64,000 nucleotides of DNA from Brachypterus glaber. Lineage: Eukaryota; Arthropoda; Insecta; Coleoptera; Kateretidae. A program made the translations under genes and the position numbers. The DNA lies in the NCBI GenBank assembly GCA_958510825.1, contig OY294051.1, forward strand, positions 124,001-188,000. The letters are read 5' to 3'. The notes below the pieces were generated by a model. That model saw only the letters and a list, made by a program, of their open reading frames with translations. It was not told the origin of the DNA and searched no databases. How positions within the stretch are numbered: the first letter of the stretch is position 1; the number at the start of each line of letters is the position of its first letter. This document shows positions 53,286 through 63,900 of the stretch, piece by piece.

Positions 53286-55059
53286 CGATCGCCTTTTTTA
53301 ATAATTATGAATTGAAATTTGGCAAAGGCGACAGGTGAAACAGAGACACCTCTCTAAAAACTGGTTTGAAAGTCAATTAAAGCCGGTGGTTCCCTCGAAG
53401 GAACCATCTAGATCTAGTACCAGCCCACACAAGTCGTGGACTTGGGAAATGTTTAATTAAGTAGAGGTTAAACAAACATGTAATGTTCCCCTTAAATTAC
53501 TCCGATTTTACCAAAAGCAATTCAAGCCGGGAATTTTAAACAAGCTTATCAAAAGGCTAAATATAATATTTTTATTTATTTGAGCTAAAAACTAGCGTGG
53601 TAGCATTTTTTTCGGACAGACCAGCAGATTTTTTCGCGGAAACCATCTCGTTTCCACATAAAAGATCGTGGAACGTAACAAGGCTTTCCTTTTTATCCAT
53701 GAAAGGTAAAATTTATAAAGGTGCCTGTGGCAGATTTTGCGGTCCGTCAAATTGGAAAGATAGCCCAGTCTTTTGCCCGGATCCGGGTCTTCCCGGAAGC
53801 TCCGTAAATTACGTGTTCTACGAAACTTTGATAGGGGCACACACCAGATAGGTAGTCATTTATCTAAAAGTTAATTTAACGGGTTAAATTTAACGCAAAA
53901 AGAGAATTTAGGATTTGATATAGGGCTAGGATTGGAACTGATTTTTTTTATTAAAATCAGGTTCACACCGTAACAAATCACTGAGGTTTTACAGATTAAT
54001 TACGATCAATTTACACCACGTTTATACTGTAATTTTAACGTAAGAACTTTGGTTTTTACAGATTTTAAAATTTGTTTTTTTACTATTATAATATCCACTA
54101 CAATATTATTGTAATTATGATTAAATTTATGCATTTCTATCAAATAACTGTAATCTTACACTAATTAATGTTATTTTAGAAAAAAATAAAATAAAATAAT
54201 ATAATTACACAAAACTAGTAAATTTATAATTTACTATAAATACGGTATATTTTTTCTTAAATTACTGTAAATTATTGTAAAATTAACTGTAATTTACCGT
54301 AAAATTAAAAAGAATTAATATTAAATTAAGGAAATTTGAAATTGTGGTGAAAACTAAAATAATTTATTGTAAAAATACAAAAAATTATTTATTATATGAA
54401 CATTTTATTACATTTGGACTTTTCTTCCATTTGTCCGATATGCCACGAATACGTTTTTTTTTTAATAATTAAATTTTAAATAATTGTTAATAATTATAAT
54501 TATTAACTGCTCTAAAATTACAACAATTTACTGGAAAAAAATTGCAATAAATTACAGTTTTCACTGCAACGAAAATAAACTGCTCCAAATTTAAAATTTT
54601 AATTTTTAGATAAACTCGAAAATAATATTTACAGATATCCCGACAGTTTTTCTTCATTGAAACAGAAGGTTCAAACGACAATTTTTGTTATCGCGTTATG
54701 TGTTTATCTTCGAGAAAACAGCGGTATTTTCGTCGATATTTACTGATTGTATTTTTATTCCCAGTTTATTTTTGCCATATCGCTAATCGGAAAGAAAAAG
54801 ATTTCATAGAACAAAGAGCTTCGCAGGGTAAAAAGTGCCCAGCTCAATTTAAGCTGTGAATAGTATAATAATTGGATTATTCCAAATAATATTTATATAA
54901 TAATATTGATTTCATTCATATTTTATTGAAAAATTGTCAAAAAATCTACGGATAACAAAGTTTGGGGCAAAAAAGTGACATGCCCCCCCATTTTGCACGT
55001 TCCTGGTTAAAATTACTAAATAAAAGTTACATGAAATGATAGCCTTTATCAATGCTAAC

Positions 55060-55250
55060 GCATGTGCAAAAAATCGCTACCGTAGTTTATAGGGTTCCAG
55101 AAATATTAAATAAAAACTACTTTTTCGATGTACCCTTAGGAGGGTCGTAGCTCCCTTAGGGCTCATTTCCGGACCAACATTTATAGGAACTTTTTTTCAT
55201 ATTTTTTAACGTAGAATCACCTCTTAAATTTCTTGAATTTATTTCTGAAT
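55060..55250 (+). repeat. Dispersed repeat (GTAGCTCCCTTAGG family), copy 2
   Basis: GGTCGTAGCTCCCTTAGGGC then TCATTTCCGGACCAACATTT and TAGAATCACCTCTTAAATTT align with 29460-29600. Confidence 0.6.
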
Positions 55251-56077
55251 AACCCTGTATAAATACATAATCCTAGCAGCCCAGACCTAACCTAAAAATG
55301 TTTTTGGGTGAAAAAATTAACCGTTTTTATTTGTTTAAAAATAATAAAGAGCGTTACGTAGAGCTACATCAGTCCCCCCTCCCCCTCGAAATGCATTGTA
55401 ACACTAAACTTTTGGAACATTTTTGTTATCACCTCGCGAATATATTCCATCAAAGCTTAACTTTATTGTACATAATGTCCCCAGGGATTTCATTCTGTCA
55501 GAAAAAAGACGAGAGTATTTTAAGAAATTGCCTCGACAAAAAGGAAAACCGGAAAATATATTAGTGAATGGTACAAGAAAAATAAGTTTTCAGTTGGAAA
55601 AATAATTTACCAAACTCCTCAAAAATTAACTGCACAAACCAGAAAAAATATTCAAAACTAACTTTGACAACAATATAATAATTTTTTTACCGTATTCTAT
55701 GGTACATTTTACTGTCAATCACTAAAAAATTACATAATTCTCGGTAACTTTAACCACGGTAAAAATTACGTCCCGCATTTAACTGATTTAAAAATTGCTT
55801 TTCTGTAATTTTTTAAATTACTTAACGGAGGAACCCGAAAGTCCTCCAATTTTGCATTGTGCCTGTAAAATTACTAAACAACTCATATATGTTTACGTAA
55901 ATTTTACTGTAGACACTGTAAATTTAAAGGATTTGATAATAATGTTTTTGTATTATTTTTTCTGTAATTTCACAGTAAAAAAACTGATTTCAGCGCTAAA
56001 AATTTGATACGCCAATGATTTACTGTTAAAATTGCAATATATCATTATATATATCATTATATATATATTATATTTAC

Positions 56078-56134
56078 CTTATTATTAAATCAAATCACGG
56101 TCATTAAAGGCAGGTATTTGTGAAACGGTTCACT
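56078..56134 (-). promoter_or_regulatory. Putative alternative first exon and promoter P3 of the transporter
   Basis: The initiator-like TTTTGTGTCAGTGAAC (A+1 at about 56134) is followed 57 bp later by donor AATAATAAG|GTAAAT. The same block occurs at P2 and P1. It contains one short upstream ORF (ATGACCGTGATTTGA). It is non-coding and would splice to the acceptor at 51363. Transcription is inferred, not shown. Confidence 0.5.
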
Positions 56135-56470
56135 GACACAAAACACGGATAAAACATATTATTATTGTATTATGGATTTATAATATATTAGCTATTAGAT
56201 AATAATAATAATTTATTATATTGTATTAAAATTGTCTGAATTACTTTGGCACAAAAGGTGCCGGAGATTTTTATTCATGGTTGATCAGTGAAAAAAAAAC
56301 TTTTTTTTATTTTCATCTTTACATCTGTCTGTCCCTCTCTCCGTCTGCCCACCTATCTGTCTATCCGTCTGTCTGTCCCCCTAACTGTCTATCTGCAAAA
56401 GCTTTAAATGGTATAACTAAAAGGTAAGTGGCATATAACGGCCAATTTTTCAAGGGTGTTCTCTCTGAGA

Positions 56471-56635
56471 CAATTCTCTGAACGTTCAACCTTGAGTGCC
56501 CCTGTCCCATCTTAGGATTTTTTATTATTATTATTGAAATTTAGTGCGGCGCCATTAAATAAAAACAATGTTTTCAAGATGGGGTAGGGCGAAGTTATGT
56601 TAATGTGCACAAAGGGTTGAATGTTATTGAGATAT
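56471..56635. repeat. Foldback MITE-like element, copy 2 of the 1691-1887 family
   Basis: GAGTGCCCCTGTCCCATCTT and AAGATGGGGTAGGGCGAAGT flank a spacer containing GTGCGGCGCCATTAAAT, matching the first copy. Confidence 0.6.
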
Positions 56636-57409
56636 TCTAACAGCTATACACTAGCAGATTGTTAAAGTATACTTTAAGAATCATATTAAAGATTGCCCAT
56701 GATTATACATTATTGTAGACTTTTCTTCTTCGGAAAGTACCTTCTCGATTTTTTCGTATTTTTTTGCAATAAATTTTGAACGCTATGACATAAAGACTTC
56801 AAATTTAGGATGACACTTACTCTAATTAATATCAAGACACCTACCAAAAATAAAATCTCCATTTCAAAGCGTTCAGTAGTTTTCAAGTCAAAGGGGTATA
56901 TTAAGTTATAACTCTGGATATATCCAATTTTTTTTTCGAAAATAAATATATTTTTTTAATAAATTGCACTCCTTTAACTGTTTATTTAGTAAAAATTGGC
57001 CATATATAGGTACCTGATAATAATAAAGCAGAAAATTATCAACATAATTATGCGATTGCACAATGGGCCAATGTAGGGTAATTGAAATGCCATCATGGCA
57101 TTGCCATCAATCACCCTGCGATAAGCGCACTTTGAAATTCTCGATTTAACTCAATTTATTTAAATAATTCAATTATTTAAATTATCTAGCTTTAAAAAGG
57201 TTTCGTCGTGGAATCCTAGTACCAACACATTTTTGTTAAAAAAGATAAATTTAACAGAAAGTTAAATTTATCCGTCTTTTCAAGTTAACACTGATAGAAA
57301 CGGTGTCTCACACTTTAGATGGTCTGTGGGCCAGAATATTTAGACTGAACTATTAAGCTACATGTAGCTTAGACATAATTATAGTCCATTATTTGCAAGC
57401 TGTTGACCC

Positions 57410-57500
57410 AAGCAACAAAATAGGTAAAAAAGTGGACAAAAAGTTTAATTATTAATTGATAATTAGACTTTTTGTCCACTTTTTACCTCCTTTGTTGCTC
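57410..57500. repeat. Foldback element with about 33-bp arms
   Basis: AGCAACAAAATAGGTAAAAA and AGTGGACAAAAAGT are mirrored by ACTTTTTGTCCACTTTTTAC and CTCCTTTGTTGCT around a short AT spacer. Confidence 0.75.
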
Positions 57501-58661
57501 GGGGACGTCACAATTGTATATTAGAATTTAAATATCTCGGCTCACAGAGCATAAAATTTAACGTGTGACACACCGTTTAAAAGATGATTTTAATTATTTT
57601 TCTACCGAAGAAAAATGATATAAGACGCCACATTGTTTTTACCGTTATTAACGAAAAAATTGCAACAAAATATAAAGTTTTCAATGAAATTATTTCATGC
57701 AATAAAGGGATAAAACTTTATGTTGTATTCAAAATAATAATTGTTGTAATATGTACCATTAAATATTGTACTTTTTCGATTGAAAATGCATTTTCAAACT
57801 AATTAAATCTGGAATTTTATCCAGTCAAATAGAAATCTAGATTGAACTGTATAATTAAACTCGTACACAGGTGTAGGTTACATTTAACTAAAATTAACTA
57901 AATCTAGTTAAATTTTACACCAACATTTCGTTAAATGGAATTTTAAACAACTCGGAGGTTTGTGTTTGTGAGCATTGAACAACCGTATTTAGAAATACCT
58001 CCGCAATAATTATTGTGGAGTAAAAAATAACAGTCCTCATAAAAAAACGGTAACGAGAAAAGATAGAAAAAAATAAAAAATAAATTAAATTCTTACAGAT
58101 GATGGAGTTGTAATTATTACAAACCTAAAAAAGCTCCAGCTACAAAATTCGAGGAAGTCTAAAGTAGAAAATATACGCCGGTTCATTTTGCAACACAATG
58201 TATAATAATGTATTTTCATAAACATTTAGGTAATACTGCAAATAATGGTAAAATTAATAGCTAACTTGGTTTAAGTATAACCTTAATTCATTTAGTAGTT
58301 ATAGAAATATTTGGATTTGAAACAAGTTTTTTAGATGGACCACTTAAGTTGCTCAGCAGTGTTTATGCCTAGGTATTATAATACATCGTTTTTGTTTGTA
58401 AAAAAATAACTATATGGTAAAATTATTGTTTTATTACCAGCAGTATTACATTAATAAAAAGCGAAAAATACACAATTCTATTAAAAAAATACATTGTAAA
58501 ATAAACGAATTCAAAACATGTCAACTTAATTTTTTTAGCACATTCAGTTTAATTAAGTTCCTGACTTTTAACATGAACTATTGAAGTTTCCAACTTAAAA
58601 TTACTAAATAAGTACTTTTATATTTCTTATAAAAAATTAATTTTAAATCAAATTAACTTAC

Positions 58662-58716
58662 CACTGTTTAATTTTCACTCAATTTCTAAAAGGTCGCATT
58701 CAGAAAACAGTTCACT
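58662..58716 (-). promoter_or_regulatory. Putative alternative first exon and promoter P2 of the transporter
   Basis: TTTTGTGTCAGTGAACTGTT (A+1 at about 58716) with strong donor AACAGTG|GTAAGT 55 bp downstream. The upstream sequence is similar to P1 for about 250 bp (GTGTTTGGCTATAATTAAG, TTATAATTTTAACAATGCA). It contains one upstream ORF of six codons. It arose from a tandem duplication with a 679-bp offset. Confidence 0.6.
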
Positions 58717-59334
58717 GACACAAAACATAAACAGTTCAGTCAAAAACGTTATTTTATCTAAAATTCAGAGTGCATTGTTAAAATTATAAATAGGCCTCTA
58801 ATGAGTTAATAGTCCTAAAAATTCCGGTGATCTTAATTATAGCCAAACACGCTAGTCGGAGTAGTTTTTGACGTAAGAAGGAAATCAGAGTGGACATTGC
58901 CACTGGGTAATGGCGTGGATCGAGAGATACTGGCTTTTTTTTTAAGATATTAAAAAATATACTTAGTTTAATAATTGTTTTTTTCATTTTTAATTAAAAA
59001 AAAAGATTTTTTTCATGTTAAAAAAAAATTCCCGCATTTTTTTTGCATTTTTCTCAAATTTTAATTTTCAATGTTGTTTTCTTATTTGTAAAAAACTAAC
59101 TATAGTTTAAAGCATAATTTTCTTGACAGTAGTATAACACTTAAAATATGAGTGTGATAATAAAAAGCGAAAAAATAAACAATCCTATTTTTAAATATAA
59201 AACATTGTAAAATATAAAATTTCGAAACATTTACTTTTATTTTTTTTAACAGGTGTAGGAATAAAGTTTCATAAAATTTAACTAACTGGAAGATAGTAAA
59301 TATTTCTTTTAAAAAATATATTAAATATAAATAC

Positions 59335-59395
59335 CTTATTATTGTATCAATTTCCACTCATTCTCCAAATATTCGTATTCGCAAAACAGTTCACT
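59335..59395 (-). promoter_or_regulatory. Putative first exon and promoter P1 of the transporter
   Basis: TTTTGTGTCAGTGAACTGTT (A+1 at about 59395), donor AATAATAAG|GTATTT 61 bp downstream. The arthropod initiator consensus TCAGT is present; I see no TATA box at -30. It contains one four-codon upstream ORF (ATGAGTGGAAATTGA). The GC-rich island upstream fits a promoter. Confidence 0.6.
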
Positions 59396-59519
59396 GACAC
59401 AAAACACAAACATTTCAGTTCAGTTATTCGAACTAGAATTTCAAACTACATTGCAATGCATTGTTAAAATTATAAATATCTCTCTAATAAGATAATAGCC
59501 CCAAAAATTCCTGCCAGCT

Positions 59520-59750
59520 TAATTATAGCCAAACACGCGAGTCAGAGTTGTTTAAGACGCGAGAAGGAAATCGGAGTGGGCCACGCGACGGCCTTCTCCG
59601 ATCGGATCGAGAGACGCACTGGCGCTTCCACGGGCGCTTGATGATGTAACTACACGGGTTGCTGCGATGAAAGGCGCCGCGGCGCGCTGAAAGACACCAC
59701 GGAGGCTGCAGCCCATTCCGGACCAAATCGATCACTCGATTTCAATTTAT
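59520..59750 (-). promoter_or_regulatory. GC-rich island upstream of P1
   Basis: About 230 bp with many CpGs (GGCGCCGCGGCGCGC, CTTCTCCGATCGGATCGAG) in otherwise AT-rich sequence, 125-355 bp upstream of the P1 initiator. A 70-codon minus-strand ORF spans it but looks like a composition artefact. It is most likely the promoter region of the transporter. Confidence 0.5.
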
Positions 59751-60121
59751 TATAGAACTGTCAAAAAGATATCGATTTTTTTGGCAAAATTAATTTAAGC
59801 ATTAATATGTTTAAGGCGGAGGGGGGGATTGAGGGGTAGAGGGCTGAAACCGTTACGAAAAGGTCCTAAAAAACGCTTATTACTAAGCTAGATTGAAAAC
59901 CGTAAGTTTAAAAAGGGTCATGTGACCCCTCAAATGACTCGTCTCGACGTGAAGAATACGAATCTGAAAGCAATAAAAATCCTATTCCTAAGTGAGACCA
60001 AAAAGTGTAAATTTAAAGGTGTGACGTCTCAAGTAGATCGCCCTGATGAAAATGAAAGAAAAACTAAAAATATTCCATACGATACAGAATAAAATCAAAG
60101 AAAAAAAAATGTTAAAAATAT

Positions 60122-60127
60122 TTTATT
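60122..60127 (-). terminator. AATAAA overlapping the URB1 stop codon
   Basis: The terminal codons GTA CAA GAA TAA are followed by AATA, so the stop UAA (60125-60123) lies inside AATAAA. It could serve as a poly(A) signal and give a very short 3' UTR. No other canonical signal was noted close downstream. Confidence 0.4.
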
Positions 60128-60961
60128 CTTGTACCTTTGCATAACATTTATAAAAAATCTGTCGTAATGTATAATATTTATCTTCAGTGTTACTATCCAT
60201 AAAAAAATTAATTCCATATTTTACAATATATTTACAGTATACATCATTCGTTTTGGATTCGAGTAAATCAAGAATATTTTTATCAAAAAATTCCAAATGA
60301 CCATTTGATATTAAATTAAAACATTCAAAAATTTGTTTCAAAGTATTCTCTGGCAAATTTTGAAAAACATTGTCCGCAATTACACTACGTAACATTTTAA
60401 AAACGAAGTAACTATTTTGCTTATCTTTCAAAACTTTAGAAATAAGATTCAGAATATTTACAATTTTACTTATAAATACGCTCATTTCTTTTTTGTCTTT
60501 GAAATTACTTTTTAAAACGTCATTTAAAATATTATTCATCTGAATCAAAAACGAATGATGCTGACAAATTATAGTTATTCCTAATTTACTATTACAAATA
60601 CTTTTCATGACGTCAAGAATCAAAATTTTGGTGTCCTGATCCGACAGTGGGCTAGAGTACAACTCTGAGAATATTTTAAAACCCATCGATCTCAAAAAAT
60701 CGGAAAAGTCTTTTTCCGTTCTAAGACCGTCTCTTAGGAGTTCTAGTGCGAATTTTCTGTGGTCTTTGTGGCACACCTCGGGGCTGTGTAAAAAGGTGTA
60801 GAGTTCTGGGACTGTGCTGAAATCTAGGGAGGCTTTGGCGGTTAGATATTGGGACATGGGGATGTACATTAGGTGCATGGGGTTGCTCAGGACTAAGGCC
60901 ATTCGGGCTAGGTAGACCGAGGCGAAGTTGTTTAGTTTGAAGTCTTCTAAGAGAGCCGTAC
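60123..60961 (-). CDS. URB1: URB1 terminal exon
   Basis: Acceptor TTTTATTTTGTAG|GTACGGC; 279 codons to TAA. It carries NNFASVYLARMALVLSNPMH, PELYTFLHSPEVCHKD, ALELLRDGLRTEKDF and FSELYSSPLSDQDTKILIL. The second half is Asn/Lys/Phe-rich and less conserved. Confidence 0.9.
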
Positions 60962-63900
60962 CTACAAAATAAAAAAGAAAAATCTGAAAAGGGTAAAATA
61001 TAATTTTTGTCCGTTTTGCCCCCCCTTGCCCTAAGCCAATGTTAACCATATTTCATGTAACGAAAATAAAAAAAAGTCCTGAATCGTTTCGGAAAAGAAT
61101 TGTTAAAATCGGACATTCCGTTAACAAACAGAAAGTCAGACAGACAGATCGACAGAGACATTTTTTCACATTTTCTCGACGATTCACGACATTCTTAACC
61201 GGATTTCCACCCGTAAAATTAGCAGCAACTAAAATGCTGCTACTGTATAGGTCGAGTTGTATTTAGAAAGACCATTAACCGAATGAAACAATGGCATTAC
61301 TTCAAGAAACTGTTTAATTTCTTACCTTTGCAGACGGCCTCTACGTATCTAGTCCAAAGCAGCTTATCCTTTCCATGTTGTTGCGCCTCCAGGTGATAAT
61401 AGAACCTGGACAACACATGACAGGCCGCTTTTCTCACGTCCTCGTCTTCAGAGCTCAGGGCCGCCACGGTCAGACTCAGGGCTCCGGACCTGGTGAACCA
61501 GTAAGTCTGGACCTGGTTTTCAGGGGTCAAAAGTTGACTGAAAACAGGCATCAAAAAGGATAGGTCGTAGCAGTCTACGATTTTGTTGTTTTTGTCCAAT
61601 ATTGCATCTTTTTCTATTCCTGGAATTTTTTTACATGGTTAGAGTGCGTAAAATATACCTTTGTACGTGCAGTAAACAAGTTTTTTTCTACAAGCGCTAA
61701 AAAGGGATAAAAAAAGTCTTCAACGAATGTCACTTTTAACCGCATTTGTAAAGTTAAAGTTAGGTAAATATGCTTAATTAATGAGAATATTTGTTTTTTT
61801 TTTAATTAGCAAACCAAAATAAGAATTGAAAAGTCAGTAAAAAAATTTGCAGAAAAAAAATTGTATACAACACCAAGTAAAAGTGTATTATCGCACTTAC
61901 CAAGCGTCTCTTCCAACTCTTCGATTTGAGCGTTTTCTTGTAAAGGTTCGCTGACGGGATAATAACTGATTGTATAGTTAATATAAGGATTTTGTAAAAT
62001 GCCCAAAACATCGCTCATTTTTGGCTGCCTCAAAAGTCGATTTTCTATATTGGACCTCACAGAATAATGCGAAGCTGCAGCTCGGTCCCATAGGTAAGGT
62101 TTAAAATCATAAAATTGGGTTTGCTCAGCATTTTTCTCATATCTAAAAAAAATTGCTGTAAAAAATATGTTGTATGCCAATCGTGCGCAAAATATCTTTT
62201 CCTACGATCCTCTATGAAAATGACATTTAGCACACTCTTTTGTTCTTTAGAAAACGCCTTAATATTTTTATATCACCCTAGTATGATATTTATGTATGTA
62301 GGTTTGCCTAATTTTATTTAGATATTTACCTCGTAGATTCACGAATTTTATTCATCTTGTTTTATAAGCCATTTTCCACCTTTCATCACAGCCTTTTTTG
62401 ATATCTTTTACGTTTTTTAATCCAAATATTTCTGTTTTTCATGTCAAAAATAGAAACTATAGTTATAACGTTACTATTTTGACCATTACTGTCTAGATTT
62501 TATAAAAATTACTTAATTTTTGATTTAGTTACCTTACTTTTTATAAAAAAACATACACAGTATTTTTCTTATCAAATGTAAAACAGTACAATTTTAGTGT
62601 CTTATATGGCAGCATAACCACAGATCTAATCTAATTTAATTGGAGAACTGTAAAGTTTGTCTTTATTTAGGACAAGCTTATACGCAACCCATTAAACAGC
62701 TACTACATATAATAATATATTGTATGCTATTTATTATTTTGTGCTTTGCTTTTCTTAAAAATTGATAAAAATTAGAAAACTTTAAAATAAGAATCTTCAT
62801 ATTTTTTCGGGATAGTAGAAAAAATAGTCACTTTCCACACTAGTTTTGTAATATACTATCCTATGCCAGTGGAGAAATTTTTTTTCTTGGTGATATATCA
62901 CTTAACTCACTAGTAGGTACCCTAATAACTAGTATATTACAAAATTAGATAAAATATTCGCACGAGCGTGAGAAACGCTTTCCTCTCGAGTATTGTATAC
63001 TATTTTTTCTACGAATGTAAAACGCATAGTTTTAAAAGTGAAACGCGTAGGAGAATAACAAATAAAGGCTTAAACTTACAGTTTCAAAAGTTTTAAGATG
63101 GTTCTATCCCATTTGTTAACCATCGCTCTATAGGAAGACAGCAAAACAGGAATGTGACTTCTTTCCATTAGTTCCTTCCAGTTTTTACACAAAACCAAAA
63201 ATAAAGACAAAATTCCAAATTTGCAGTCTGTATTTCCACCCAAAATTACGTCCAAAAATTCTGAATGGGACAATAACATTTCCATTATAGTTTTTGAATC
63301 TTCGAAATTTTTTACCAAAATTTTGATTAAATTTTTTAAAATATCCAACAACACACTATTTCCTGATACGCCAAATTTCAGCGCGAATTTACAAAATAAT
63401 TTAAAACTTTCGTTTTGAGAGGTGGAGCTGAGATCAAAATCTAGATTTTTTTGTAAAATTAATTTCAAAATTGAGTCGAAATTTTTGGAAACTTCCGTTA
63501 TTATTTCGGCATCGTTTTTCACTTTTCTTTTAAATAAAGTTAATAACAAATGAACGTAAGTCATAATTACATTATTTATTTGTTTCCCGTTAATATTTTC
63601 AGTCAATATTTTTTTAAATATGCTTTCAGTTATTACAGATATAAAAATCTCAGTAACTTCAAACTTTTGTACTTTTTCTGTAAAAGTTTTACATTTTTGC
63701 ATTGACATGAAATTTTCAACCAAAAAAGGCAGTCCTTTATAATAATTTACAAAATGTTGACCCGCTTTTTGGGGTTTTTGCAAAACTTTGGAAATAGCTG
63801 GTTCAAATTTTTCAAAAATATCTTTTAACAAATTAAAATTTTCTTCTAAATCGTTTGTCAAAATTTCTAAAAACGGTAAAATGATATATTTCTTTTCACA

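Larger units (their letters stand above)
51363..56077 (-). other. Transporter 5' intron, proximal part
   Basis: No exon recognised. It contains the minisatellite, the AT palindrome, the tRNA-like sequence, a moderately GC-rich unassigned stretch at 53592-53851, a region at 54000-54350 and 55670-56030 where TACTGTAAATTA-type words recur, and dispersed repeats at 55060-55415. Confidence 0.5.

Noticed and set aside
59523..59735. 70-codon ORF in the GC-rich island as a protein-coding exon
   Set aside because: Low-information Arg/Ser/Pro composition, no homology recognised, and located upstream of the inferred transcription start.
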